In this document: positions 1-10,000 of the stretch, piece by piece | Layout: every line of letters begins with the position of its first letter | Position numbering within the stretch: the stretch's first letter is position 1 | Source of the DNA: CAG-238 sp963601575 | Lineage (GTDB): Bacteria; Bacillota; Clostridia; Peptostreptococcales; Anaerovoracaceae | Length of the DNA: 45,640 nt | Assembly (NCBI GenBank): GCA_963601575.1 | Contig: CAVCFO010000014.1 | Span: 1 to 45,640, forward strand | Direction: 5' to 3' | Program-made: the position numbers and the translations under genes | Notes under the pieces: model-generated | Database searches by the model: none | Seen by the model: the letters and a program-made list of their open reading frames with translations, nothing else | Told to the model about the DNA's origin: nothing

Positions 1-40
1 TAATATGCGGTTTTGTTCTTTCGAATTTCTGTTTTGCCAT
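1..40 (-). CDS. tuf: Elongation factor Tu, N-terminal start only
   Basis: The minus strand has AGGAGG at 55-50 and an ATG at 40, followed by codons for MAKQKFERTKPHI, the invariant start of bacterial EF-Tu (normally followed by the first GTP-binding segment). EF-Tu brings aminoacyl-tRNA to the ribosome as a GTP complex. Only 13 codons lie inside the window; the gene runs off the left edge. Its own promoter and a leader hairpin are visible upstream. The position behind rlmB-sigH and a tRNA gene is typical of Clostridia. The short fragment is recognisable because this N-terminus is so conserved. Confidence 0.9.
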   Translation of the reverse strand, partial: MAKQKFERTKPHI

Positions 41-82
41 TTTGTAATTCCTCCTGATTATATAACGTTATTTTTTGGAAGC

Positions 83-108
83 GCAGACTTGGGCGTCCCC
101 AAATCTGC
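83..108 (-). other. Leader hairpin in tuf 5' UTR
   Basis: An 11-bp inverted repeat (GCAGATTTGGG / CCCAAGTCTGC with one G-T pair and a 4-nt loop) lies between the tuf promoter and its ribosome binding site. No T-run follows it on the minus strand, so it is not an obvious terminator. It may stabilise the abundant tuf message or be a protein or RNA binding site; its function is unknown. Confidence 0.5.
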
Positions 109-136
109 TAATGGGTTTTGCTCAAACCTATTTCTA

Positions 137-164
137 ATTTTATCATATTGGGGGATGTTTGCAA
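137..164 (-). promoter_or_regulatory. Promoter of tuf
   Basis: TTGCAA (164-159) and TAAAAT (142-137) are separated by 16 bp on the minus strand, upstream of the tuf leader and downstream of the tRNA terminator. The elements match a housekeeping sigma-A promoter. Confidence 0.6.
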
Positions 165-252
165 GTGATTTTTGCAAGTTTTCATCCCTTTTCATCCTTT
201 TTTCGCCTTTTCGTCGGGTCTTTTTCACAGGTATTACCGATGGCATTTCTAT

Positions 253-293
253 AAAAAAATCCCTCGCAGCTCGATGACCGTCGCCGCAGGGGA
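253..293 (-). terminator. Rho-independent terminator after tRNA-Thr
   Basis: On the minus strand a 12-bp stem with one mismatch (ATCCCCTGCGGC with GCTGCGAGGGAT) is followed by seven T. It lies just downstream of the tRNA-Thr 3' end and before the tuf promoter, so it ends the tRNA transcript, and any sigH read-through. Confidence 0.75.
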
Positions 294-299
294 TTCTGA

Positions 300-376
300 T
301 GGAGCTGTTGAGCAGGCTCGAACTGCCGAACCTCTTCCTTACCAAGGAAGTGCTCTACCTACTGAGCTACAACAGC
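300..376 (-). tRNA. tRNA-Thr (anticodon GGT)
   Basis: The minus strand folds as a full cloverleaf. The 7-bp acceptor stem is GCTGTTG/CAACAGC, the D arm holds GTAGCTCAGTAGGTAGAGC, the anticodon stem CTTCC/GGAAG encloses loop TTGGTAA with anticodon GGT, and the T arm has GTTCGAGCC. The CCA end is encoded (302-300). GGT reads ACC/ACT threonine codons. It has its own promoter and terminator. Confidence 0.97.
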
Positions 377-396
377 ATATTTTTTGTCGCTCCGTT

Positions 397-426
397 ATTA
401 TAGCACAGACCCATTGTGTTTGTAAA
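397..426 (-). promoter_or_regulatory. Promoter of tRNA-Thr
   Basis: TTTACA (426-421) and TATAAT (402-397) with an 18-bp spacer lie on the minus strand about 20 bp before the tRNA 5' end and just after the sigH stop. They make a good sigma-A match. Confidence 0.7.
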
Positions 427-440
427 GGACTTTTTCACAG

Positions 441-1055
441 CTATTCTGCGAAAAATCGAATAACCTTCTTCTTTATCCTCTGAAGTGCGTTATCTATGGA
501 CTTTGGGGATTTGTCAAGGAGCGTGGCGATCTCTGTATATGAGCGGCCTTTGAGCTTCTCAGACCAAACCCTCCACTCGAAATCGCTGAAGATTCCGCTG
601 TCCTGCGCCTTGAGGCATTCTACAACCTCTCTAACGAGTGTTAGCGCCTCCGGGTTGTTTTCCTCGCTGTCATGGAGCAGGTTTTCTGCCGTGGTCTCCC
701 AGTCGCCATCGATGACCGTCTTGCTCAGCGAAAGAGATTCGTTGAGTGGCTGGTGCTTCATGCGGTTTGCCTTCTTTATGGCAGTTATGATCTGGCTGTT
801 TACGCAGGTGTCCGCATAGGTCTTGAAAGAAGCCTCGCGTTCAGGGTCATAGCTTCTGATCGCCTTGAAGAGTCCGATCATGCCCTCCTGCACCACATCC
901 TCGGCCTCTGCACCGACTATATAGTAGATCTTCGTCTTAGCCCTAGCGATACCTTTGTATTTTTCAATCAAAATTTCCTCCGCCGTCGTGCTGCCTTCTT
1001 GTGCCATCTTGGCTAGCTGCTCGTCGGTAAGGATATGCACCGTGCTATTTTCCAT
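441..1055 (-). CDS. sigH: RNA polymerase sigma factor SigH (sigma-30)
   Basis: This 204-residue sigma-70-family factor contains region 2 (core RNA polymerase and -10 binding, around EDVVQEGMIGLFKAIRSYD and FKTYADTCVNSQI) and a C-terminal region 4 helix-turn-helix (YTEIATLLDKSPKSIDNAL). In Firmicutes SigH directs transition-phase, competence and early sporulation genes. The start at 1055 is preferred over an upstream ATG at 1076. It has AGGA nine bases upstream, whereas the 1076 ATG has none. The chosen start overlaps the rlmB stop by 11 bp, suggesting translational coupling. It is the last protein gene of the thyA-folA-rlmB-sigH operon, a position conserved across Clostridia. Confidence 0.95.
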   Translation of the reverse strand: MENSTVHILTDEQLAKMAQEGSTTAEEILIEKYKGIARAKTKIYYIVGAEAEDVVQEGMIGLFKAIRSYDPEREASFKTYADTCVNSQIITAIKKANRMKHQPLNESLSLSKTVIDGDWETTAENLLHDSEENNPEALTLVREVVECLKAQDSGIFSDFEWRVWSEKLKGRSYTEIATLLDKSPKSIDNALQRIKKKVIRFFAE

Positions 1056-1989
1056 CTCTTTGTTTCCTGACTTCATACATGATTACCGCAGCGGCGTTTG
1101 AGGCATTCAGGGAAGTTATTTTCCCCACCATAGGCATGGAAACCACAAAATCGCACTTTTCGCGAACCAGTTTGCTTATGCCAAAACCTTCGCTACCGAT
1201 TACAACTGCGAGTCTGCCCCTTAGGTCGGCTTTGTAGTATTCCTCGCCGCCCATGTCGCAGGCCGCTACCCAAATGCCTTTTTCTTTGAGTTCATCAATG
1301 GTCTGGGCGATATTAGTGACCTTTACGCAAGGCATATATTCGATGGCTCCCGCCGAAGCCTTTGCAACGGTTTCCGTAAGTCCGCAAGCTCTGCGCTTTG
1401 GAATGATGACTCCGTGGGCGCCTGCGCATTCGGCGGTTCTCATAATCGCCCCCAAGTTATGAGGGTCTTCCAAATTGTCGAGAATGATTATAAAAGGCTC
1501 TTCATTTTTCTCTGCGGCTTTTGCAAATATGTCTTCCATTTCCGCGTATTCGTAGGGGCTGATATATGCGGCTACACCTTGGTGCGCCTGCCCCGGTGCG
1601 ATTCTGTCCAGCGCCGCCTTTTCGGCTTTCATGACCGGAATGCCCTTTTCCTTCGCCATGGCAAGGATTTTTATCATTGAGCCTTCCGTGCTGCATGCGA
1701 CCAGTTTATCGATCTGTCTGCCGCTTTTGAGGGCCTCTGTGACCGGATTTCTCCCTACAATCAGGTTTTCGCCGGTTTCCGCATTCTCTGCGAAGGCGAA
1801 AGTGCCGCCTATTTTTCCGATTCCTGGCGTATCGTTTCTGCTGCCGCTTTCCGAATCGGCGCGTCTTGCCGCAGGCTTTTTCTGACCCGCTTGGCCCGAG
1901 CCCTCATTTTGATTTTTCGGGCCGTATCCGTAGCCGTATGTTCCCCGTTTTGTGGTGTGATTTTCTCTCTTGTTCTTTACTTTTGCCAT
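1045..1989 (-). CDS. rlmB: 23S rRNA 2'-O-methyltransferase RlmB (TrmH/SpoU family)
   Basis: The gene encodes a SAM-dependent 2'-O-ribose methyltransferase expected to modify a guanosine of 23S rRNA in the peptidyl-transferase region. After a 70-residue disordered N-terminus rich in Gly, Asn and Lys comes the substrate-binding domain (IVGRNPVTEALKSGR), then the SpoU knot: motif 1 ILDNLEDPHNLGAIMRT, motif 2 VVIGSEGFGISKLV and motif 3 MPMVGKITSLNASNAAAV. At 314 residues it is longer than most relatives (about 245) because of the N-terminal extension. It lies between folA and sigH, overlapping sigH. Confidence 0.95.
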   Translation of the reverse strand: MAKVKNKRENHTTKRGTYGYGYGPKNQNEGSGQAGQKKPAARRADSESGSRNDTPGIGKIGGTFAFAENAETGENLIVGRNPVTEALKSGRQIDKLVACSTEGSMIKILAMAKEKGIPVMKAEKAALDRIAPGQAHQGVAAYISPYEYAEMEDIFAKAAEKNEEPFIIILDNLEDPHNLGAIMRTAECAGAHGVIIPKRRACGLTETVAKASAGAIEYMPCVKVTNIAQTIDELKEKGIWVAACDMGGEEYYKADLRGRLAVVIGSEGFGISKLVREKCDFVVSMPMVGKITSLNASNAAAVIMYEVRKQRDGK

Positions 1990-2033
1990 TCTTATCTCCT
2001 GATTTTGCGCCTCATCTATGCTTTCCGCTCTTT

Positions 2034-2070
2034 CCGTGATTTACGCTTCTTTCGATTTCTTACGCCCTTT
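2034..2070 (-). repeat. Short direct repeat across the folA stop codon
   Basis: On the minus strand AAAGGGCGTAAGAAATCG, which contains the folA stop TAA, is followed at once by the related AAAGAAGCGTAAATCACGG and a third weaker copy. The period is 18-19 bp. It belongs to the gene-end repeats described in the findings. Confidence 0.5.
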
Positions 2071-2551
2071 TGCGGTATTCGAGGAATTGATAGCTTATGC
2101 CATTTTCCTCCATTATATCGCTTTCCCAAACAAGCTCGAAACTCCGCATTCTGTCAACATTCATAAGGTGCTTGTCGGCGTCGAAGCTTGCGAAGATTTT
2201 TGTAATAAAGAGCCTCTCGCATTGCCTGATGAGCTGCATATAAATCTGCTCCCCGCCGATTATCATCACATCCTCCGGGTCATATTTTGCGCACTCCGCA
2301 AGCAGCTGCTCCATGTCATTGACAATGACGCATCCCTCTTTTTCGAAGCTTGTATCCCTTGTCAAAACAATATTTGTTCTTTCCGGCAGCGGTCTTCCTT
2401 TCGGCAAACTTTCGAGGGTTGCCCTGCCCATAACAACCACTTTGCCTTTCGTTTTTTCCTTGAAATATTTAAGGTCGCCAGGCAGGTGAGTAAGAAGCCC
2501 CCCGTCTTTTCCGATGCCCCAGTTCTCATCTGCGGCTACTATCAAATTCAT
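2060..2551 (-). CDS. folA: Dihydrofolate reductase
   Basis: This 163-residue protein has the DHFR signature MNLIVAADENWGIGKDGGL, the NADPH-binding segment VVVMGRATLESLPKGRPLPERTN and a C-terminal GGEQIYMQ motif. It reduces dihydrofolate to tetrahydrofolate with NADPH. It sits directly downstream of thyA. That pairing makes sense because ThyA-type thymidylate synthase releases dihydrofolate that DHFR must recycle. It is co-transcribed with thyA, rlmB and sigH. Confidence 0.96.
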   Translation of the reverse strand: MNLIVAADENWGIGKDGGLLTHLPGDLKYFKEKTKGKVVVMGRATLESLPKGRPLPERTNIVLTRDTSFEKEGCVIVNDMEQLLAECAKYDPEDVMIIGGEQIYMQLIRQCERLFITKIFASFDADKHLMNVDRMRSFELVWESDIMEENGISYQFLEYRKRA

Positions 2552-2618
2552 TTTTCTTCCTTTCGTTTCTCCAAGCTGTATCTCACAAATTTCGCCTTCA
2601 ACTCCTAAATTTCAGCAG

Positions 2619-2718
2619 CATCGTCAAATTGCGATATTCGCTTCTTGGATTCTTCGGATATATCGTCAAATCGCGCTGCTCTTTTTATCATCTTTCAAGC
2701 CACATCGTTAAATTGCAA
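2619..2718 (-). repeat. 42-bp-period degenerate repeat at the thyA 3' end
   Basis: The 16-mer catcgttaaattgcaa (plus strand, 2703-2718) covers the thyA stop codon. Related copies start exactly 42 and 84 bp away, at 2661 (tatcgtcaaatcgcgc) and 2619 (catcgtcaaattgcga). The sequence between them is more diverged. It looks like an old threefold tandem duplication of the thyA tail into the thyA-folA spacer. Confidence 0.6.
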
Positions 2719-3538
2719 TAGGTATGTTAAGCACCTGCGGGTTTGTCTGATAATCTTCCACTATAATGTCCGCCGTGGTAAATTCGTAAAAATCCTTCAC
2801 CTCCGGGTTTAATCTGACCTTCGGCGCAGGGTACTGAGGTCTTTTTATCAGCTCTTCGATTACCGGAACGTGCTTGTTATATATGTGGGCATCAGAGATT
2901 ACATGGACAAGTTCCCCCGGTTGGAGCCCGCTTACCTGGGCAAACATCATCACGAGCAGTGAATATTGCACGACATTCCAGTTGTTTGCTGCCAAAATAT
3001 CCTGTGACCGCTGGTTGAGAATTGCATTAAGCCTATTACCTGTCACATTAAAAGTCATGCTGTAGGCGCAAGGCTCCAGATTCATTTCGGACAAATCCGC
3101 AAAGTTATATATGTTCGTCATGATTCTCCGGGATTGAGGCTGATTTTTGAGCTGCCAAAGTACATTGTCAACCTGATCCATTTCTCCTTGGGCGAATTTA
3201 TATTTTTTTGCCATCTGATAGCCATAAGCCTTACCGATGGAGCCGTCTTCGTCTGCCCACTCGTCCCATATATGTGGCTTCAGGTCGTGGATGTTGTTGG
3301 ATTTTCTCTGCCAGATCCAAAGTATTTCGTCCATGGCGGATTTGATCGCCGTGGGTCTTAGGGTTAGCGCCGGAAATTCCTCCGAAAGGTCGTATCTGTT
3401 TACGACTCCGAATGTTTTGATTGTATATGCCGGCGAGCCGTCCTCCCAGCGGGCGCGAACTGTCTCCCCCTCCGTGGAAAATCCCTCCGTGAGAATCTTC
3501 TCGCACATATTTACAAATAGTTTATCTGCTTTGCTCAT
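2708..3538 (-). CDS. thyA: Thymidylate synthase (ThyA type)
   Basis: The enzyme methylates dUMP to dTMP with methylenetetrahydrofolate, releasing dihydrofolate. The catalytic cysteine is in EPCAYS (about residue 157). The phosphate-binding Arg pair is in QSRRIM, and the dUMP-binding segment is QRSQDILAANNWNVVQY. The residue after the catalytic Cys is Ala rather than the more usual His, which fits a divergent Firmicutes ThyA branch. The start at 3538 (276 residues) has AAGGAAACAG just upstream. A longer reading frame to 3607 would run through the promoter and is rejected. First gene of the thyA-folA-rlmB-sigH operon. Confidence 0.95.
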   Translation of the reverse strand: MSKADKLFVNMCEKILTEGFSTEGETVRARWEDGSPAYTIKTFGVVNRYDLSEEFPALTLRPTAIKSAMDEILWIWQRKSNNIHDLKPHIWDEWADEDGSIGKAYGYQMAKKYKFAQGEMDQVDNVLWQLKNQPQSRRIMTNIYNFADLSEMNLEPCAYSMTFNVTGNRLNAILNQRSQDILAANNWNVVQYSLLVMMFAQVSGLQPGELVHVISDAHIYNKHVPVIEELIKRPQYPAPKVRLNPEVKDFYEFTTADIIVEDYQTNPQVLNIPIAI

Positions 3539-3578
3539 GTCTGTTTCCTTGTTATATATTTTATTTTGCTTATATATC

Positions 3579-3607
3579 AGTATACTTGATTTTACGAAAA
3601 TAAACAA
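3579..3607 (-). promoter_or_regulatory. Promoter of the thyA-folA-rlmB-sigH operon
   Basis: TTGTTT (3607-3602), a 17-bp spacer and TATACT (3584-3579) lie on the minus strand about 40 bp upstream of the thyA start. The match to sigma-A consensus and the exact spacing make this a strong call. Confidence 0.75.
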
Positions 3608-3617
3608 TAAGAAATGT

Positions 3618-3640
3618 AAAAGCGGCTCAGGAGAGCCGCT
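3618..3640 (-). terminator. Terminator-like hairpin after the giant surface-protein gene
   Basis: A perfect 8-bp stem AGCGGCTC/GAGCCGCT with a 4-nt loop lies between the giant gene and the thyA promoter. The T-tract is short (TTT) on either strand, so it may be a moderate, possibly bidirectional terminator. Confidence 0.5.
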
Positions 3641-4036
3641 TTTCGTATGTTTTCTTTTTAGCGAAGTGGAATTGCTGCCGCAATTTTGTCTCTACGCCTT
3701 CCGTCCATTTCTCCTCAGCGTCGTTGTAATGCGTCGAAAAAACTGTTCGCGTGGAGGCTTCGAGGACATAAATTGCTCTGGCACGCGTCCTCGGTGCAAA
3801 GGCAAATGCCAGTTTGAGTGCAATACGCACTCGCCGGCGGTGGCTCGCAAATTTCACTTCAATTAAATAGGAGCCGGCAGACATAAATTGCTCTGCACTT
3901 AGTCCTCGGTGCAAACATTTCTTGTTTGCACCTGCGGAATCGTGCTGGCGCAATTTTGTTGCCGGCTCTTCATATGTTTCTTTTAGCGAAGCGGAATCGC
4001 TCCCGCAATTTTGTATCTCCGCCTTCTGTCCGACCA
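3632..4036 (-). repeat. Nested degenerate repeats in the 3' spacer of the giant gene
   Basis: This roughly 400-bp spacer holds two copies of a 70-bp element (3636-3709 and 3961-4033, sharing caattttgt and gccttc-gtcc blocks). It also holds two copies of a 37-bp element (3765-3800 and 3880-3915, gacataaattgctctg ... gtcctcggtgcaaa). A third partial copy of the ggaat-Y-gct...gcaattttgt motif is at 3936-3960. All are in the same orientation. A 136-codon frame (4037-3627) runs through it but is built from the repeats, has no recognisable domain and is probably not a gene. Origin unknown. Confidence 0.6.
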
Positions 4037-4043
4037 AATCTAG

Positions 4044-7000
4044 TTATTTAATTCTGCAAGCGTATTTGCATTGTTTCAAAGCTGTCTTTGCAACGAACTT
4101 TCCGCTGTCGTCATACACTCTCACCTGCACCTTGTAATAGTACTTCGTGCCCTTCTTTCCGCTGGTGTTGGTGTACGATGTTGTCTTCTTCGTCAGCGCG
4201 GATTTATAGCTTGCAGACTTCTTCGTTGAGCGATAGAAGCGGTATTTTACGGTATAGCCTGCGTCCGTAAGCTCGCTTATAATCGCCTTATCGCTCTTAT
4301 CGAAGTTTGCCTGCACCTTGATGTAGCCCTTGGCGGTCTTGGCGGAGCGGGCAACCGGTGTGAGTTTTGCCACCAGTGCAGCCGCGTCAATTTCCTCCTC
4401 TGTTTCGAGTCCAAGCTCGTTAGCATCTACCAGTGCGAAGTCGGAGAAGTGTGAGGTTGTGAACTCGTAGCACTTCTTGCCGCCAACTTCTCTGCTCTTT
4501 CCCGGCATTTGCTCGATCTTGCCGTCCTCTGCGATGTGGATTGCGGCCACTCTCTTATCCTGCAATGCCGTTGAAATAGCAACGGTCACGGTAACTTTTC
4601 CGGTCTTGAAGTCCGAAATCGTCTTATCGCCGGATTTTACGGTGAGGCTGAGAATCTGACCGCTCTCGCCGGCTGCTTTTTTCTGAACTTCCGTCGGACT
4701 TACCACGCTATTCACATCGAGAGTGATGGTCGTGCCTTTCGCCTCGTCAAGTACGGTCTTGATGGTGCTTTGGTCGAGACTTACGGTGCCGTTCTCGGTG
4801 TTTACGGTGAGCGCTGCATCTGTCTTATCGCTGATATTCTTAACGAAGGACACATCAAGCTGTAGCTGAATGTTCTGTGCGTCGGCAGCTTGCGTGCTTG
4901 CAACTTCAAGGACGATTTCCGCAGATTTCTTGTCCGCAGCCTGTTTGATTATTTCCGTCTGGTTCGCGGCAGAAACCGTTACGGCTATCGTCTTTTCTCT
5001 CGTGCCGTCGGCATTGGTCTTTTCAGTTACCTTGGTTTCCGTTGGTGATGTTGTGGTCGTCGAAGCTGTTTTGTCGCCCGTAGTGACAACCTTGCTTTCT
5101 GAGGAGCCGCCGCCCCAGCTGCCCGCGTGATCATCTTTCGTGTAATCGGATGTATAGTAAAGAACGATCTTATCGCCGTCTTTCAAGTAATACGAACCCA
5201 TATATACTTCAGGCAGCTTGCCGTTTACGGTATAAAGCCAGCCGCTGTTCTTGGTGTCCGTATCGGTCAGGGTCACGCCGCCGGCGTCGGTAACCCCGCT
5301 GATGTAGTCGCCGAAGCTGTCGTACTTATATCCGGACTTTGTGAGTGCGGCTGTAACCGCATCCCATGCTGTCGCGTTTCTGCTAAGACCGCTTACGGAT
5401 ATTCCCGATGTAGATTTGAACCCGTTCACATCCTTGCCGTCTACGGATACCGTAGCGCTAAGCGTCGTCGGTCTTGAATCCGGATTAGGGTCCGCACCCT
5501 TTTCGCCCTTTACGGTAACTGTCACCGATACAGGCTGCTTGTAGAACTGTGCAAACTGTGCATAGTCTTCATCTGACTGGAATTTCTCCCAATACTTACC
5601 GTATATATTGTCCGTAAATACGCTGTCGATCGTCACCTCGGTATCATATTCCGGCGTTGTCACAAACAATGTCTCGCACTCGATAACGCTGTTGTAGTCG
5701 CTTCTGAATTCTCTCCACGGCTGGCTTTTCATCGAATCATATCCCGGCAGATCATCCACATCAATACCGGCAAATGTGATGTTTACCGTTCCGCGGACAT
5801 ACTCCACGCTTCCGTCTTCGCCCCTCAGAATTTCCTCAAAGGCCTTTAGATTGCTTGTAACATTATTCTTGTCTGTATTTTCTCCCTTGATTCCGTTCCA
5901 ATATACCTCCTCTGTAGTCATCTTTGCCATCCAAGCTGCTGCGTCATCGATTTCTTTCTGAGTCAACGGCTGTACCGTCATTTCAAAGGTATTTTGCGCA
6001 AGCACGTTCTTTGTCCTGCGGTCAGTAATTGTAACCGTATATTCTACCGTGACAGGATCGCTTCCCGGAAGCGGACGATAGATCACCGCGTGATAGCCGC
6101 TGAACTCCAATACATCCGTGTTGCTGCTACTCATCGTAACCTTTTGATTGTAGCTGTCTGACATAATGCCATTATCCTCCAAAACAGCAGGTCGCGGTAG
6201 CTGCAAGTCGGCCGTAACATTTGCCAAATCCACGCTTTGCGTCTTATCTACAAAGTCTCTTATAAGCCCCGGATATTTTGCGACGAGAGCCGCCTTCATA
6301 TCAGCCTTTTCTTCTTCTGTACCCTCTGCAATGGTCACATCGAAGAATTTTTGCGCGATAGCGGGCTCCGTTGCTGTACCTTGGGATGTCATCTCGGATA
6401 CCGTGTAGTCATCCCAGAAAGTAAATTTTGCTGTCGCTGTCAGAGTGATCTCCTTATCATTTGACTTCTCTCCTTCGTCTGCCTTAGGAGGTCTTTGGAG
6501 AATGCCTGTAAGAGTGCCGTCGCTGTTCTCCTCTGCATAGATATATTGTGAATCCTCATAATCAAGTGTAGACCAGGAAATTTCCGCAAATGAATACTTC
6601 GAAAGCTTTTGCGGCAGCGTTAGATTCTGATCAATGCTTCCGGATACAACAGTGTGCGTCCAATCATTGTCTACTCCGCTGACATTCTTATCCTCTGAGG
6701 TATTCTTGTTGTCTCCCTTTATGGTATCCCATGTGACTTCGTCGAGCACCTTTTCGAGCATTTGCTCTACATAGAAGACATCCCAGCCGATGTGCACTCG
6801 CATTGTGACTTCTTTTTCTTTTCCGTCAAGCGCAAGCTTGAAGTGTACATCATTATATATAGCAGCATTTGTGCTGAGTCCCGCAGTTCCCTCATAGTAG
6901 CTTGTTATATCGCCATTTGATGATATATAATCCACGCCGTCACTTGGAAGTGCCTTGCTGCCGACTGAAACGAGGCTTACCTCAATTCCCTTGCCGTCAA

Positions 7001-10000
7001 GACTCTTCACCTCGTAACCTTCTCTTGCGAGGTACTGCTCCATCGCCTCTGTGATATTTTGATGGTCATACATCTGCATTGGTTGGATGTATGTGCGGGA
7101 CGCATCTATCTTCGCTGCTATAGCCTCAAGTTTTGTCTCCGCCGCACCGCCCGCCGACTTTATGAGAAGCGTAAACTGCTTCGTTTTAGTGACGTTTTGG
7201 TTTTTCACGCTTGCCGTTAGTATCACTGTTTTATTTTCACCCTCCGGTCGTCTCACCGTGGCAATCGTGCCTGTGCTCGCCGTGCCGGATGCTATATTGA
7301 CAGTCGCAGACTCACTGCTTGTCCAGCTAATCGTACTGCCCTTTTCGCCGGCTGTCGGCAAAAGGATTTCCGTGCATGTCTCCGGAATGTTGTAGATGCT
7401 GCTTCCGTCCATGCTCAGGGTGCCGTCGTTCGTAAGGTCGATGCCGAAATAAGCATAAATGTCGTCCCAGGTGAGCTTTGAATATTCCGGATCCGATTCA
7501 TCTTTTACGAAACCTTTCCAAAGTTCAAACGCCGCATCTTCTGTTGTAATTTCTTCGTCTCTATACAGGAAGTATTCATCCTTCTCTGCTTCAAGCGCAT
7601 CCGCTCTGGTCTTGTCCTTGATTACGATGGCATTCATATCTGCCAGGGCATTCTGCTCAAACTCAGGAACTACCGGAGATGTACCGCCCTGCCATGTCAA
7701 AACCGGATAACCGTTGTTAATATTTGCGGAATCCTGATTAAATGCACCACCTAATGTGTAAGCAAAGAGGCCAGTTTTCATATCAGCCGCAGCATGTCCC
7801 GTAGTGCCGGCGGTGCCTGCCCCTCCGTCTTCCGAAATCGCCTTGGCGCAAATGCCGCTCAGGTAGTGGACATTGCTTACGACTCCGGCAGGTGTATCTG
7901 AATATGAGGAGGCCGCTCCCAGCAGTCCGATCACTGCGCCTATACCTGCAGCAGGCCCCGTAACCTTAGCTGTGGTATAACAATTTCTGAGCACAGCTCC
8001 GTTATTCAGGGCACCCACAATTCCGCCGATAGCCTCGTTTGACTTATCAGGATTTGCATATATGGTGCCTGTAAAATAACAATTTTCTACTGTGCCATAG
8101 GTATAGCCTGCGATCCCGCCCAAGTTCAAAGTTTGGATATAGCCGACACCCTTACATGCGATATCCGCATCGCTTACGCAATTTTTAATCGTATTGCCAT
8201 TCTTAGCTCGTCCTACGATACCCGCTGTGCTTCCGCTCGAATAATTGTTTGTTATTTTTCCGCTAAACATGCAATTTTCGATCGTACCCTTACTCGTATT
8301 CGCAATTCCTCCGATATTGGCTGAGCCGGATGTTGCGCTTGCGGTTTCAATCGTGCCGAACACGCTCAGATTTTTTACAATGCCGCTTGGTGCAATACAG
8401 TCGATAAGTCCGCTCTTGCCAACAAGGCCGCTGATGATATAGCCGCCACCGTCGAGCGTACCCGCAAACCCGGAATTATTGTTACTGTAGTCATACTTGC
8501 AAAATTCTGTCCATGTCTTACCGTTAAGATTTATATTTTTTGTTAGCTTGCCGCTGATGGTCGGTGTTTTATTTGCCTCATTCGCAAACCATGCAAGCTC
8601 CGCAGCCGTACCGATCTGATATACGTCTCCCGCTTTACTTGGCTCGGTCTTTGTCTGACCGTCCCAGCCTTCGCCGGCGTAGGTCAATGTTTTGCTGACA
8701 GTCATGTTATCTTCGACCGTAAAAGTACCGCTCTCCGTAATGTAATTTCCCTTTTCGACTGTATATTTGTAGCTCTCGCCTACCGGCAGGCTGTAGCTGC
8801 CATCCGCTGCCGGCTCAATTGCTCCCTGTTTTTCGTGTGTCACCGTAACAGCGGCATCGCTTGGAGTTACCGAGAATGTAATGGTCTTTTCAGTGAGCTT
8901 TGTTAGCGCAGGCACCGTAATCTCCTGATCTGCCCCCGCGACAGTAAAGCTATCTTCCCTGCTCTCATAACCGTACTGCGAAGCCATATAGCTGTATGTG
9001 CCGTTTTCGAGGGTGTACTTACCGTCTGCTCCCGCTGTAATCACTTTGCCCTGTCCATCCTTGACAACAAGTGTGGCATCCGCTGTCCCGAGAGAGAAGC
9101 TTGCCGTGTACAGCGGAGTTACGGTGAAATTTCTTACCCTTATGAGATTGTCGTATGCAGAGGAATACGAGCTAATATAATAAGCGTTGTATCCTATCGT
9201 AACAACGTCATCCTTGTCGCAGACCACGCTTATCTTTTCCCAGCCTGTACTTTCTCCGTACTTCTGGAACTGAGCTGTCTCATTCTTTTTTACAATCAGG
9301 CCGTAATCAGCACTGTACCCTCCTGAGGATACCCATGCTTCAAGATCGAGCCTTGCAGCCTTTTTTATAGTCAGTGAAATTTTTGATTTTGATTTTGATG
9401 TATTATTTGTCGACTCGAGATAATTCCCGGCCTCATCTTTCACCGCTTTGAAAGGATTCGCTACATCGTCCGTCGCTTCAAGGCTGTCCGAAAGCTCGGC
9501 AAAGATATCTTCAAATACGAGCTTTCTTTCGAGTGTAATTGACTGATTTACATCGGAGGCCGCAATCGTTAGACTGCCCGTCACCGTATCACAATACGGA
9601 TGTGTGATCGTGTAGCTGTATTCTCCCGCCGGAAGTATATAGCTTCCGTCTGTATTCGCGGTCATAGTTGTCTTGCCACTCTTAAGTTCGACACTCGTAT
9701 CGTTGCTGTCAAGACCCTCCGGAAGCGTGATGCTAAATGTCGCCTTGTACGTGGCGAGCTTTGTCATTGCGACTTCTTTGTCGATATCGGCACCGTCAAC
9801 TGCTATCTCTCCGGTCGCGTCCGCATATCCAAACTTGCTTACCGTGTAAGTATAAGTTCCGTCAACCACATAATACTTTCCGTCCGAGTCCGCACTGATC
9901 GCATTGCTCTCTGAGTCCTTAAGAACGATAGTCGCGTCTGCAATATCGGTCGCGTCATCCTTTGGGCTGATGCTTATGCTATGCATTTCCTTGATTTGGA

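Noticed and set aside
3627..4037. 136-codon minus-strand reading frame downstream of the giant gene
   Set aside because: It consists of the nested repeats of the spacer, has no domain, no convincing ribosome binding site, and runs into the terminator-like hairpin.
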